A DNA stretch of 36,182 nucleotides from Flavobacteriaceae bacterium UBA2765 (GCA_002352665.1 DEIV01000055.1:1-36182), one strand, 5' to 3'. Shown: positions 23,765-33,122, counted from the stretch's first letter. The notes: generated by a model not told the origin, from the sequence alone. Numbers and translations: made by a program.

Positions 23765-26700
23765 TTATTTTATAGTAAAGCTTAATCTAGCAAATAAAAA
23801 TCTACCACCAATACCAAATTGTTGAGCTCTTCTTGACCAGTCAAATCTACCACTACTTCTGTTGGTACCTCCGTCAGAAAATTCATTTACGGCTCTATCC
23901 GGATATACATCTAATAAGTTATTGGCTCCTACTGTTAGTGTTAAACTTTCAGTTGCTTTGTAACCAAAAGATAAGTCAGTAACAACTTTAGTTCCAAATA
24001 CCTGTTGTCTATCAACATCATTAGTAGCCTCAGTAACCTCACCAAAATAAACATTTCTTAAAAAGATATTGAATTTATCAGTTGTGAAGCTATTAGATAA
24101 ATTAATCTTAGTACGTGGTACAGCTTCTTCTAAATATACTCTACTGGCTTCATCAAAATAAGTATCAACTTTTTCAGCATCTATTAAAATTTGGGACGCT
24201 TTAACTTCACCAACTCTTTTTGTACTAGAAAATGTTGCTGCCAAGTCAGTTTTTAATTTGGCATTATCGCCCAACATTGCATCATGCGTAATTACAATAT
24301 CTAAACCTTTTGATTCGGTATCAATTGCATTTGCAAAGAAAGCAGCAGCACCAGCGTTAGCCTGAGAAAGTAAACTAAACAATTCTAATTGTGGTCCTAC
24401 ATAGTTAGGACTACCATCTAGATTAAAAACTAAATCTCCATTAATATCTCTTGTTTGATTTGGTTGAAATCTACCGGTATATACTACTCTATCATCAATA
24501 CCTACCCAATATCCATCAATAGTCAGTGTTAAATTTGCACTTGGAAATTTAGATGTAAAACCTAAGCTGATACTTTTAGAGGTTTCTTCCTTTAATTTAG
24601 GAATACCTAATAATTGTGCAGCTCTACTATCATTGGCAAAAGTACCAACTTCAATTGGCTCACCATTTTGATCAAATATTGTAGAGGTAGAATTAAAATT
24701 CAATTGGTGTAAAGAAGGAGCTCTAAAACCAGTATTTGCCGCTGCTCTAATATTAATATTTTCACCTGCTTTAATTCTAGTTGCTAATTTAAAATTAAGT
24801 GTTGAACCAAAATCAGAATAATCTTCATATCTAGTCGCAAAACTTGCTAAAAAGTTTTCAGAAATATCTGCTTCTAGATCAAAATAACCGGCTATACTGC
24901 TTCTTCCTCGAGACAATTCATTGCTAGGGCTAAATCCCGGAAATACTTGAGACCCACCTGGTCTAGCTCTATCAAAAAAGTCTACAGAAGGAGTCTGACT
25001 GTCTAAAGTAATCACTTGTCCATCAGCAGTATATTGAGCATATGATGCTTCTTCTCCAGCAATAATTTCATAATTTTCTACTCTGTATTCTCCACCAAAA
25101 GCAACATTTAATCCAGCTAAGGTATCTTCATAAAATTTACTAATATCTAAATTAGTAGTGTTTTGTGCAAAAGAAAACCCACCAGCGTCAAAAGTAGTAG
25201 GTGACGCACTTTGCTTAGATGCATTAAACGTGTTACCAATGGTATATAAAAATTTGTTCTTACCATAGGTATTACTAAAATCTACATCCCAATCTCCTAC
25301 TTTTCCTTTAATACCAACAGCAAATGATTTATCTGTAATAGCCGAATTAATTTCCGGTAAAAAACCATTAATATATGCGGGTGTATACGTTCTATTTTGA
25401 CTTGGTAATCTGTAGAAACCTGCAGAGTTACCTACTCTTGAACTGATCCCTGCAAAAGAATAAATTTCTGTACCATTATCATCTATCGGCAAAGAAAAGT
25501 TTGCAAAGAAACGACCACCTCTTAATGCAGATTGACCAACTCTCATATTATAATCACTTCTAGTTTGACCACGTGCCGCTAATTCAGCAGTAGTATTATC
25601 ATTAGGAGCCACTCCTGTAACTTCACCATCACTATTAAAGGTAAGGTGTGTTAAAGAACCTGCCACTGAGTTAACTCCATTATTAATTCCAATTAAATCA
25701 GTTATAGTTGAATTTGGGTCCAGATTTAAACCAGCTGCATTCCCAAATTGAACGACATCTGAGACATCATCATCTAATAAATTTGTTATGTCATATCCAG
25801 AATTGGCAGCTACTCTTTCTATTGTGTTATAAGTATTAAAAATATCACCTTCAAATTCTTTCATTCTACTATATTCTTCTCTAACATCAAAATCACCAGA
25901 AAAATTTAAGAATCCACCATTATCACCCAACTCTAGACCATAATTGGCACTAACATTAGTTGTTTGACCATCATTACCTCCAGTTTGATCATTTGAATTT
26001 TCAGAGAAATAGGCACCTGTTGTTACATTCAATGTTAGTTCATTTGTGCTTTCTTTCAATACAATATTAATTACCCCTGCAATGGCATCAGAACCATATT
26101 GGGCAGCAGCACCATCGCGTAATACTTCTATACGTGCTATAGATGCAGCCGGAATTGCATTTAAATCTGTACCTACACTACCTCTACCAAATGTACCATT
26201 TACATTTACCAATGAAGAGTTATGCCTTCTTTTTCCATTAATCAATACCAAAACCTGATCAGGACCTAAACCTCTTAAAGAAGCCGGATCTATATGGTCA
26301 GTACCATCAGAAATAGTTTGTGTGTTTGACGTGAATGAAGGAGCCACATAATTTAAAATTTGATTTAAATTAACTTGTGGACCAGCTGTAATCAGTTCGG
26401 AAACATCTATTACATCCACAGGCACAGCAGTATCAGTTGCAGTTCTGTTTGGATTTCTAGAACCAACAACAACAACTTCTTCTAGTGCAAGACCAGACGC
26501 CATAGTAATGTTAACTGTTGCAGAACCATCCGCCTTTACTTCTTGTTTTTCAAATCCCACGAAAGTAAAGATCAGTACATCTCCATTGTTGACAGTTAAA
26601 GAATAATTTCCGTCAAAATCTGTTGAGGTTCCATTTGTGGTTCCTTTGACAACAACTGTTACGCCTGGTAAAGGTTGCTGTGTGTCATCTTTAACAACAC

Positions 26701-26779
26701 CACTAACATCATATGACTGTGCAAAAGCAGAAATAGATACCAAAAGTATTGCTAAAATTGAGTAAATTTTTGTTTTCAT
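23765..26779 (-). CDS. TonB-dependent outer-membrane receptor
   Basis: The 1004-residue receptor would import a large ligand across the outer membrane, powered by TonB. It has a signal peptide (about 1-20, ending SAFA/Q), an N-terminal carboxypeptidase-regulatory-like domain (about 24-110: GVVKDDTQQPLPGVTVVVKG), a plug (about 125-240, with LRGLGPDQVLVLINGKRRH and EVLRDGAAAQYGSDAIAG) and a 22-strand-type barrel to the C-terminus. The plug resembles the FecA/CirA-like group rather than SusC, and no susD-like gene is adjacent. The ligand is unknown. It ends in ...LSFTIK, without the usual terminal aromatic residue. The gene is alone between terminators. Confidence 0.93.
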   Translation of the reverse strand: MKTKIYSILAILLVSISAFAQSYDVSGVVKDDTQQPLPGVTVVVKGTTNGTSTDFDGNYSLTVNNGDVLIFTFVGFEKQEVKADGSATVNITMASGLALEEVVVVGSRNPNRTATDTAVPVDVIDVSELITAGPQVNLNQILNYVAPSFTSNTQTISDGTDHIDPASLRGLGPDQVLVLINGKRRHNSSLVNVNGTFGRGSVGTDLNAIPAASIARIEVLRDGAAAQYGSDAIAGVINIVLKESTNELTLNVTTGAYFSENSNDQTGGNDGQTTNVSANYGLELGDNGGFLNFSGDFDVREEYSRMKEFEGDIFNTYNTIERVAANSGYDITNLLDDDVSDVVQFGNAAGLNLDPNSTITDLIGINNGVNSVAGSLTHLTFNSDGEVTGVAPNDNTTAELAARGQTRSDYNMRVGQSALRGGRFFANFSLPIDDNGTEIYSFAGISSRVGNSAGFYRLPSQNRTYTPAYINGFLPEINSAITDKSFAVGIKGKVGDWDVDFSNTYGKNKFLYTIGNTFNASKQSASPTTFDAGGFSFAQNTTNLDISKFYEDTLAGLNVAFGGEYRVENYEIIAGEEASYAQYTADGQVITLDSQTPSVDFFDRARPGGSQVFPGFSPSNELSRGRSSIAGYFDLEADISENFLASFATRYEDYSDFGSTLNFKLATRIKAGENINIRAAANTGFRAPSLHQLNFNSTSTIFDQNGEPIEVGTFANDSRAAQLLGIPKLKEETSKSISLGFTSKFPSANLTLTIDGYWVGIDDRVVYTGRFQPNQTRDINGDLVFNLDGSPNYVGPQLELFSLLSQANAGAAAFFANAIDTESKGLDIVITHDAMLGDNAKLKTDLAATFSSTKRVGEVKASQILIDAEKVDTYFDEASRVYLEEAVPRTKINLSNSFTTDKFNIFLRNVYFGEVTEATNDVDRQQVFGTKVVTDLSFGYKATESLTLTVGANNLLDVYPDRAVNEFSDGGTNRSSGRFDWSRRAQQFGIGGRFLFARLSFTIK

Positions 26780-26822
26780 AAATTAAATTTAAGTTAGTAT
26801 TAGTTTAAGGTAGGCAAGTTAT

Positions 26823-26850
26823 AACATTATACTAACATTATACTAACATT
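26823..26850. repeat. 11-bp tandem repeats upstream of the receptor gene
   Basis: AACATTATACT occurs at 26823-26833 and 26834-26844, and AACATT begins a third unit at 26845. The hairpin GTAAC-AAAA-GTTAC (26854-26867) follows. Both lie 45-90 bases upstream of the receptor start, in the expected promoter region. The period of 11 is close to one helical turn, so repeated binding of a regulator is possible. Confidence 0.5.
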
Positions 26851-26938
26851 TTAGTAACAAAAGTTACAATTCAGTGCTAATACTATAAATATTAAATTTA
26901 TGGTACTAATAAAGTAATGTATAGAAGGTGAATTATTT

Positions 26939-27856
26939 TTAAGACTGAGCCGTTTTCTTTCTGATCATAAAGAATAAACCTACTAATACTAACGGGATGC
27001 TCAAGAGTTGACCTGTATTTAAATTTAATTTAAATACAGTTTCTATACCACCTTGCCATTCTTTGTAGAATTCTATGACAAAACGGATAGACCATAATAA
27101 AACCATAAATACGCCAAAGAGATAACCCAATTGTTCTTTTTTGTCTGTTTTCCAATAGATATACCAAAGTACAAAAAAGGTCACTAAATAACCTAATGCT
27201 TCATAAATTTGAGTAGGGTATCTATTGGGGACTTCTGCCAATACTTCTTTAAAACGAGAACTATTGGCTATTAAATCGTAAGCCTTATTGACTTCTTTTG
27301 CACCAGTAATGGCCATTGCTTTATGTTCACCAATATCATTTCTGATAAATTTGAATCCGAAATCAGTACCTGTAGCTTTACCCACAATTTCAGAATTAAA
27401 CAAATTACCAAATCGAACAAACATAGCTCCAAGTGCCGTTGGAATTACCAATCTGTCTAAAGTCCATAATAAAGGTTTTTTTACTACTCTTTTGCTATAA
27501 AAAAACATAGCTAAAATAATTCCGATAGCCGCTCCATGACTTGCCAAACCTTGAAATCCTGTATATTCAAATGGATTCATTCTAAACGGTAAAAATACTT
27601 CTGCAATGGTATAATCATCTTCATAAAAAAGATAATGACCAATTCGTGCACCCAATAGCATCGCTATGACCGTATACATGAACAAAGAATCGAGTTTATC
27701 TAATGAAATATTATCCTTTTTAAATATACCTTTCATTAATTGTAAACCAATTATGAAAGCCAGTACATACATTAAACTGTAATATTTAATAGGAAAAGAA
27801 CCTATTTTAAAAAGATCCGGATTTAAATTCCAGTCAATTGACAATGAAAAAAGCAT
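26939..27856 (-). CDS. lgt: Prolipoprotein diacylglyceryl transferase
   Basis: Lgt moves a diacylglyceryl group from phosphatidylglycerol to the lipobox cysteine of prolipoproteins, the first step of lipoprotein maturation at the inner membrane. The 305-residue protein has about seven hydrophobic segments. H108 (ASHGAAIG) matches the essential histidine of the family, and the Lgt signature is FVRFGNLFNSE with R148, G150, N151, N154 and E156. An insertion between the signature and the last helices (about 165-215) is common in Bacteroidota. It is downstream of yidD on the same strand. Confidence 0.95.
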   Translation of the reverse strand: MLFSLSIDWNLNPDLFKIGSFPIKYYSLMYVLAFIIGLQLMKGIFKKDNISLDKLDSLFMYTVIAMLLGARIGHYLFYEDDYTIAEVFLPFRMNPFEYTGFQGLASHGAAIGIILAMFFYSKRVVKKPLLWTLDRLVIPTALGAMFVRFGNLFNSEIVGKATGTDFGFKFIRNDIGEHKAMAITGAKEVNKAYDLIANSSRFKEVLAEVPNRYPTQIYEALGYLVTFFVLWYIYWKTDKKEQLGYLFGVFMVLLWSIRFVIEFYKEWQGGIETVFKLNLNTGQLLSIPLVLVGLFFMIRKKTAQS

Positions 27857-27975
27857 AGCTATAATTTAGTGCGTAAATATAGTTAAATTTATAATTGAAA
27901 GTTGCAAAGATTTAATCTTCTATAGAGACTTGAGAACCGGGTTATCTCTCCTCCCCAAGGCGATGGAACGTTAAT

Positions 27976-28027
27976 AAAATGTACGGCGTACATTTTTAGT
28001 CCCGAGGATTCGGGAGGCGGGCAGGCG
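27976..28027. repeat. G+C-rich intergenic hairpin pair
   Basis: AAAATGTAC (27976-27984) pairs with GTACATTTT (27988-27996) across GGC, and TCCCGA (28000-28005) pairs with TCGGGA (28010-28015) across GGAT. GGCGGG then occurs twice at 28016-28027. The element lies between yidD (end 28035) and lgt (start 27856). The G+C content is far above the surroundings, suggesting a dispersed repeat. It could terminate or stabilise the yidD transcript. Confidence 0.45.
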
Positions 28028-28034
28028 GGATTGC

Positions 28035-28280
28035 TTAGTTGTCATCCTTATCTGGAACCGGATCGTAACCTTTTCCGCCCCAAGGATGACAACTAAAAAT
28101 TCTTTTAATTGATAACCAACCTCCTTTAAAAAGTCCGTGTTTTTGTAGTGCTTCTACAGTATAATGAGAACAAGTTGGTGTATACCTACAACTTGACGGT
28201 GTATAAGGTGAAATAGCCACTTGGTAAAATTTTACCAAAAGGATAAATGGATATGCAAGAATACGTTTAATGGTACTCAT
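28035..28280 (-). CDS. yidD: Membrane protein insertion efficiency factor
   Basis: This 81-residue protein belongs to the YidD family, which helps the YidC insertase at the inner membrane. The typical N-terminal amphipathic helix (about 1-22) is followed by the cysteine motif CRYTPTCSHY and by HPWGGKGYDPVP. Length is normal. It starts 9 bases after cysS ends and is probably cotranscribed with it. A G+C-rich hairpin pair separates it from lgt. Confidence 0.95.
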   Translation of the reverse strand: MSTIKRILAYPFILLVKFYQVAISPYTPSSCRYTPTCSHYTVEALQKHGLFKGGWLSIKRIFSCHPWGGKGYDPVPDKDDN

Positions 28281-28289
28281 ATTTTTAGA

Positions 28290-29759
28290 TCAAATCGAAA
28301 AAGTGGTTCCTTCTTTTCCATCTTTTAATTGAATACCCAAGTCTAATAATTCATCTCTAATTTTATCAGATAAGGCCCAATCTTTATTTACTCTGGCTTC
28401 ATTACGCATAGCTATCATTAGCTCTACAACACCTGATAATTTATCAGAGTTATTATCAGAATTAAGGCTTTCTAAACCTAAAATATCAAAAACAAAAGTG
28501 TTAAATGTATTTCTAAATATGGCTAAATCATCTATGGTTAAAGTGGCCTTATTTTCAACCAATAAATTAACAAATTTAACCCCTTCAAATAGTTGTGCAA
28601 TAAGCATGGGACTATTAAAATCGTCATTCATAGCATCATAACAATTTTGTTTCCAAATATTAATATCTAAACTTGATGTGTTACTAGGTACAATGGTGTC
28701 TATCAATTGTTGGGCATTCATCAATCTATTATACCCTTTTTCTGAGGCAAGTAACGCATCATTAGATAAATCTAAAATACTTCTATAATGTGCTTGCATT
28801 ATAAAAAATCTGGTAACACTAGGACTAAATGCTTTAGATAAAATTTCATTATTACCTTTATAAATCTCACCCGGTAAAATAGAATTGCCCGTAGACTTAG
28901 ACATTTTTTTGCCATTTAGATTTAACATATTGGTATGCATCCAATAATTTACAGGTGCTTTGTGATTACAGGCTTGTGCTTGTGCAATCTCACATTCGTG
29001 ATGCGGAAATTTCAAATCCATTCCACCACCATGTATATCAAATTGCTCTCCCAAATACTTGGTACTCATAACAGTACATTCTAAATGCCAACCGGGAAAT
29101 CCTTCTGACCAAGGGGAGTTCCATCTTTGAATATGCTCGGGTTCTGCTTTTTTCCACAATGCAAAATCTTGTGGATTTTTCTTATCAGATTGTCCATCTA
29201 GTTCACGGGTATTTTCAATAGCATCTTCTATAATACGCTTTGATAAAATTCCATAATTCTCCTTTTCATTATATTTTAGTACATCAAAATAAACGGATCC
29301 ATTTATAACATAAGCCAAGCCGTTATCAATTATGGTTTGAATGGCTTCTATTTGTTCAACAATATGACCAGTCGCCGTAGGCTCAATACTTGGGGATAAA
29401 AAATTATATTCTTTTAAAACTTCATGAAAATCAACAGTATATCTCTGAACGATCTCCATAGGTTCAAGTTTTTCCAATCGTGCTTTCGTAGAAATTTTAT
29501 CTTCTGCATTATCATCTGTCAAATGTCCCGCATCAGTTATATTACGAACATATCTTACTTTATACCCCAAATGCATAAAATATCTATAAATCATATCAAA
29601 ACTCATAAAAGTTCTAACATTACCTAAATGTACATTACTATATACCGTTGGACCACAAACATACATACCAATATAACCATCAATTATAGGCTTAAATATT
29701 TCTTTTTTGCCGGAAAGTGAATTGTATAATTTTATCTGATGCTGTTTATAAAGCTCCAT
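28290..29759 (-). CDS. cysS: Cysteine-tRNA ligase
   Basis: CysS charges tRNA-Cys in the cytoplasm. The class I HIGH motif is HLGN (44-47) after YVCGPTVYSN. The KMSKS motif (KKMSKSTGNS) is near 285. Zinc ligands C35, the cysteine in WHLECT and the HHEC histidine/glutamate pair are present. I place the start at 29759 (MELYKQHQ), giving 489 residues. A longer frame would begin at 29834, but that ATG lies inside the hairpin terminator of the upstream gene and adds 25 unconserved residues. The gene leads to yidD 9 bases later. Confidence 0.95.
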   Translation of the reverse strand: MELYKQHQIKLYNSLSGKKEIFKPIIDGYIGMYVCGPTVYSNVHLGNVRTFMSFDMIYRYFMHLGYKVRYVRNITDAGHLTDDNAEDKISTKARLEKLEPMEIVQRYTVDFHEVLKEYNFLSPSIEPTATGHIVEQIEAIQTIIDNGLAYVINGSVYFDVLKYNEKENYGILSKRIIEDAIENTRELDGQSDKKNPQDFALWKKAEPEHIQRWNSPWSEGFPGWHLECTVMSTKYLGEQFDIHGGGMDLKFPHHECEIAQAQACNHKAPVNYWMHTNMLNLNGKKMSKSTGNSILPGEIYKGNNEILSKAFSPSVTRFFIMQAHYRSILDLSNDALLASEKGYNRLMNAQQLIDTIVPSNTSSLDINIWKQNCYDAMNDDFNSPMLIAQLFEGVKFVNLLVENKATLTIDDLAIFRNTFNTFVFDILGLESLNSDNNSDKLSGVVELMIAMRNEARVNKDWALSDKIRDELLDLGIQLKDGKEGTTFSI

Positions 29760-29818
29760 GTAATTTTCATTTTTTTTGAAGCCATAAAGGTAATAACTAT
29801 TTTTTGAACAAATTGAAT

Positions 29819-29853
29819 AAAAAAAACCACTCATTTTTTATCAAAAGAGTGGT
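29819..29853 (-). terminator. Terminator of the sigma-factor operon
   Basis: AACCACTC (29824-29831) pairs with GAGTGGTT (29846-29853). On the minus strand the stem is followed by a T-run at 29825-29819, a classic rho-independent terminator. It sits 27 bases after the last gene of the sigma operon and before cysS. Confidence 0.85.
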
Positions 29854-29879
29854 TGAATTGAACTTAGACGGTATTTATT

Positions 29880-30848
29880 TTAATTAGGAAAACTCATTGA
29901 TCCATATTTAACATTCATATTAAATTTAGCATCTTTTGGAGCCTTGATTTTAATGATTCTTTTGATCTTAATTTTACTTCTATCTTCTAATATGCTTTTA
30001 ATTTTAATGCGTTTTTTGGCTTTTGTATGCTCGTTATAATTTTGCTGTCTCATCTTATGAGCAGCTTTACGTTCCTCTACTCGTTCTTTAAGATGTTTCT
30101 GTCTTAACTTCATGGCTTCCTTACGTTGTTCAACATCTTCCTCAAAAAGCTTTCTTCTTTTCTCTTGAGCAGCTATTAGCTCTTCTTTTAACTTTGCCGT
30201 ATTTTTTTTCAGTTTCACAGAGTTCATCTTCATTTCAATATGCATTTTTTCTAAACTTTTTTTCATTTTCTCTTGCCATTCCTTTAAATAATTTTCATCG
30301 TTTTTATACTTTTCATAATCAAACTCAGGAGCATCAAATTCATAATGAAATGAATCATAATCCATAATGTGAGGCTCTGAAAAATGCAAGGCATCTGGCA
30401 TTACCACATGTAAAGAATCTAAGATTGATAAATTCTCAACAGAAATTTCAGGAAAATCAAATTCAAAATCAAAATTATTGTTGAATTGACTATCAAATAC
30501 CGGATGACGTTCAGCACTAGATAACTCCATTAACAAAACATTAGTTTTAGAAATGATTTCAATTTCATTTTTATTTCCCAAAGCTTTGAATTTCCAATTT
30601 TTAATTATTTCATCCGCCTTTTCCCTTGACGCTCCTTCAATTTCAATTATTGCTTCAATACTTACTGTATTTTTATTCCATGTTTCAATTTGTATATCGG
30701 TATAGCGTGTATCTACATGAATACTTACATCTGAATTGGTATCAAATTTCTCATTATATTTTTTATCAAATCTTTGGGCAGATACCGATATACAAAGAAA
30801 TAATGCAAGAAAAATTATCACTTTAAATTGTGCTGTTTTCATTTTCAA
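29880..30848 (-). CDS. Secreted coiled-coil protein, third gene of ECF sigma operon
   Basis: The 322-residue product has a signal peptide (about 1-24, ending SVSA/Q) and then a beta-rich head (about 30-105, VSIHVDTRYTDIQIETWNK) that resembles the start of DUF4097-type proteins. A highly charged coiled coil follows (about 180-280, alternating K, E, R, A, M), and the C-terminus ends in a short beta segment (IKIKAPKDAKFNMNVKYG). In DUF4097-type proteins I recall the beta domain continuing past this point, so the tail may be truncated. A second Met at residue 3 is an alternative start. It overlaps the anti-sigma gene by 26 bases. Its job is unknown; an envelope-stress effector or anti-sigma partner are possible. 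Confidence 0.75.
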   Translation of the reverse strand: MKMKTAQFKVIIFLALFLCISVSAQRFDKKYNEKFDTNSDVSIHVDTRYTDIQIETWNKNTVSIEAIIEIEGASREKADEIIKNWKFKALGNKNEIEIISKTNVLLMELSSAERHPVFDSQFNNNFDFEFDFPEISVENLSILDSLHVVMPDALHFSEPHIMDYDSFHYEFDAPEFDYEKYKNDENYLKEWQEKMKKSLEKMHIEMKMNSVKLKKNTAKLKEELIAAQEKRRKLFEEDVEQRKEAMKLRQKHLKERVEERKAAHKMRQQNYNEHTKAKKRIKIKSILEDRSKIKIKRIIKIKAPKDAKFNMNVKYGSMSFPN

Positions 30849-31377
30849 TAGTTTTAGGTGTTTTCATTTCGTTTATTGTATCCTTCAATTCTAATAATAT
30901 TTGTAATCTAAATTGTAAATTATCAATGAGAGCATTAATTATTTTCTCATTTATGCCTGTCTCAGCCAATTCTGCAGTAAGTTGCGTATATTGATCAGAC
31001 AGCATTGCTATTTTCTCTAAATAAGTATCTAAAATGGCTTTGTTTTCATCACTGAATTCTATACTTGCCATTTCATAATTAATAGCGGTTAAATAGTAAT
31101 TTTCAATTTGTTTCATTTCAGGAGAAACACTACTCAAATCAGTGATTTTAGGTTCGACAAACTGTTGATCATTACTTACAGAATTATTAAAAATCGTAAG
31201 ATACCCTATACTTAAAAGCACTACCATTGAGGCAGCAATTTTTAAAAAGAAATAATTCTTCTTCTTAGGTTTATGTATTTTAGTCAAACGTTCTTCGAAC
31301 CTCTCTCTATGGCTCTTTTTCAATTCTCTAGAATTAGATTGAGCCTCTTTCAAAATATCTCTTATATCTTTAGGCAT
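30823..31377 (-). CDS. Membrane anti-sigma factor candidate
   Basis: The 184-residue protein has a basic N-terminal cytoplasmic region (about 1-42), one membrane helix (43-63, FFLKIAASMVVLLSIGYLTIF) and a periplasmic helical part (about 75-180, with EIKIINA-like heptads around 150-170). It overlaps the sigma gene by 8 bases, and that position plus topology is what supports an anti-sigma role. No zinc-binding anti-sigma (ZAS) motif is visible, so binding must use another interface. Sequence identity to known anti-sigma families is not evident. Confidence 0.65.
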   Translation of the reverse strand: MPKDIRDILKEAQSNSRELKKSHRERFEERLTKIHKPKKKNYFFLKIAASMVVLLSIGYLTIFNNSVSNDQQFVEPKITDLSSVSPEMKQIENYYLTAINYEMASIEFSDENKAILDTYLEKIAMLSDQYTQLTAELAETGINEKIINALIDNLQFRLQILLELKDTINEMKTPKTIENENSTI

Positions 31378-31918
31378 AATTATATTGTTTTAGCAATTCT
31401 TTTAATTTATTTTTCCCTCTAAATAGTTGTGATCTAGAAGAAACTTCAGAAATATTTAATATTTCAGAAATTTCCTGATGGTCATACCCTTCTAATAAAA
31501 ACAGTTTTAAAATAACACTGTATTTTTCCGGCAATTTATTAATCGACTCAACTATACATTCTATAGTAATACAGTCATCTACTTGCCAGTCTTCTTCATA
31601 AGCAATTTGCATATCTTGAACGTCCATAGCCGCTATATTTAATTTTCTTTTTTTCAACCAATCTAAACATTGGTTAATTACAATTCTTTTAAGCCATGCT
31701 CCAAATGAAACTTCTTCATTAAAAGAAGCAATTTTTTGAAATGCTTTGATAAATGCTTCTTGCATCATATCTTCTGCCACTGCAGTTTCCTTTACTAAAT
31801 TGTAGGCAGTATTATACATTGCCTTACAATACATATCATACAATTGTAATTGTGCTTTATGTTTATTTTGCCTACACTCAGCAATTAACCTCGATTGCAA
31901 AAATTTAGTTTGGGTCAT
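31370..31918 (-). CDS. ECF-type RNA polymerase sigma factor
   Basis: The 182-residue protein has sigma region 2 (about 20-92: QLYDMYCKAMYNTAYNLV, AEDMMQEAFIKAF, WLKRIVINQCLDWLKKRK) and region 4 (about 125-178: LPEKYSVILKLFLLEGYDHQEISEIL as two blocks, then a helix-turn-helix ending in RGKNKLKELL). There is no region 3 or N-terminal region 1, so it is an ECF (group 4) sigma factor. It starts the operon and overlaps the next gene, whose product is a membrane protein that could sequester it. Its regulon cannot be told; a copy of its own promoter is not identifiable in the 103-base divergent gap. Confidence 0.93.
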   Translation of the reverse strand: MTQTKFLQSRLIAECRQNKHKAQLQLYDMYCKAMYNTAYNLVKETAVAEDMMQEAFIKAFQKIASFNEEVSFGAWLKRIVINQCLDWLKKRKLNIAAMDVQDMQIAYEEDWQVDDCITIECIVESINKLPEKYSVILKLFLLEGYDHQEISEILNISEVSSRSQLFRGKNKLKELLKQYNYA

Positions 31919-32021
31919 CCTATCTTGATACTTCTTCTTTAAATACGATTAAATATATGCAGTGTTGCACTTTTCTAAAAATAATTATTCTAAATTTACA
32001 AATATTATCGCTTTCGCGGAT

Positions 32022-33122
32022 ATGGACAAAAAAAAGGAACATACTGGTGCTTTACATAAAGTTGATGGTATTAAGCCAGCTAAATCAACAAGTGAAACTT
32101 CAATACAAAAAATTAAATTAAATAAAGGGAAGTTACCTAGTACCAAATTATTTGTTAAGAAAATTTTAGAAGGAAATATTAGTTATTTGAGTAGAGCGAT
32201 CACTTTAGTAGAAAGTACCAACCCTAAGCATGGGGATAAAGCCTCCAAAATATTACAAGCCTGTTTACCTTTTGCCAGTAATGCCATTAGAATTGGTATC
32301 ACCGGAGTTCCTGGGGTAGGTAAAAGTACTTTTATTGAAGCTTTTGGCCTCTATTTAATAAAGAAAAGTAAAAAAGTAGCGGTATTGGCTATTGACCCCA
32401 GTAGCTCTATTAACAAAGGAAGTATCTTAGGTGATAAGACTAGAATGGAACAACTGGTAAAAGCTCCTAATGCTTATATCCGTCCATCTTCAGCTGGAGA
32501 TTCATTAGGGGGAGTGGCCAGAAAAACACGTGAAGCCATCACTTTATGTGAAGCTGCCGGTTTTGATACCATTATTATTGAAACTGTTGGTGTTGGACAA
32601 TCAGAAACCGCTGTTCATTCTATGGTCGATTTCTTTTTATTATTAAAGTTATCCGGTGCCGGAGATGAGCTGCAAGGTATTAAAAGGGGAGTTATTGAAA
32701 TGGCAGATGCTATTGTGATTAATAAAGCAGATGGTGATAATCTTAAAAAGGCAAAATTGGCTGAAGCTGAATTTAAAAGAGCATTGCATTTATACCCTCT
32801 TAAAAAAAATAATTGGCAACCTAAAGTAACTACCTGTAGTGCCATTGATAATATAGGTATAGAAAATGTTTATGCTATAATTAAAGCTTATCTAAAGTTA
32901 ACAAAGGATAATGATTACTTCAACGAAAAAAGAAATGAGCAAAATAAATTTTGGGTATTCGAAACCATAAATGAACAATTAAAACAAGATTTTTATGCCA
33001 ATAAAGAAGTAAATAAAATACTTCAAAAAGTATTAGAACAAGTACAACAACATCAAATAACACCTTTTAATGCGGCTAAAAAAGTTTTAGATTCCTATAA
33101 AAATAAGGGGCATAAATTATAA
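32022..33122 (+). CDS. meaB: Methylmalonyl-CoA mutase-associated GTPase (MeaB/ArgK)
   Basis: MeaB is a G3E-family P-loop GTPase chaperone that protects and reloads cobalamin in methylmalonyl-CoA mutase. Walker A is GVPGVGKS (95-102), the base-binding loop is NKAD (in VINKADGDN), and ETVGVGQSE is the family-specific switch region. The C-terminal dimerisation arm (about 300-366) is present. I choose ATG 32022 (366 residues), since the longer frame needs a GTG at 31962 and adds 20 atypical residues. It is divergent from the sigma gene and converges with the hydrolase gene, overlapping its stop by 6 bases. No mutase gene is visible in the window. Confidence 0.93.
   Translation: MDKKKEHTGALHKVDGIKPAKSTSETSIQKIKLNKGKLPSTKLFVKKILEGNISYLSRAITLVESTNPKHGDKASKILQACLPFASNAIRIGITGVPGVGKSTFIEAFGLYLIKKSKKVAVLAIDPSSSINKGSILGDKTRMEQLVKAPNAYIRPSSAGDSLGGVARKTREAITLCEAAGFDTIIIETVGVGQSETAVHSMVDFFLLLKLSGAGDELQGIKRGVIEMADAIVINKADGDNLKKAKLAEAEFKRALHLYPLKKNNWQPKVTTCSAIDNIGIENVYAIIKAYLKLTKDNDYFNEKRNEQNKFWVFETINEQLKQDFYANKEVNKILQKVLEQVQQHQITPFNAAKKVLDSYKNKGHKL

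Noticed and set aside
23765..26779. SusC-type polysaccharide utilisation locus
   Set aside because: No susD-like gene or glycan enzyme is adjacent, and the plug resembles the FecA/CirA-like group.
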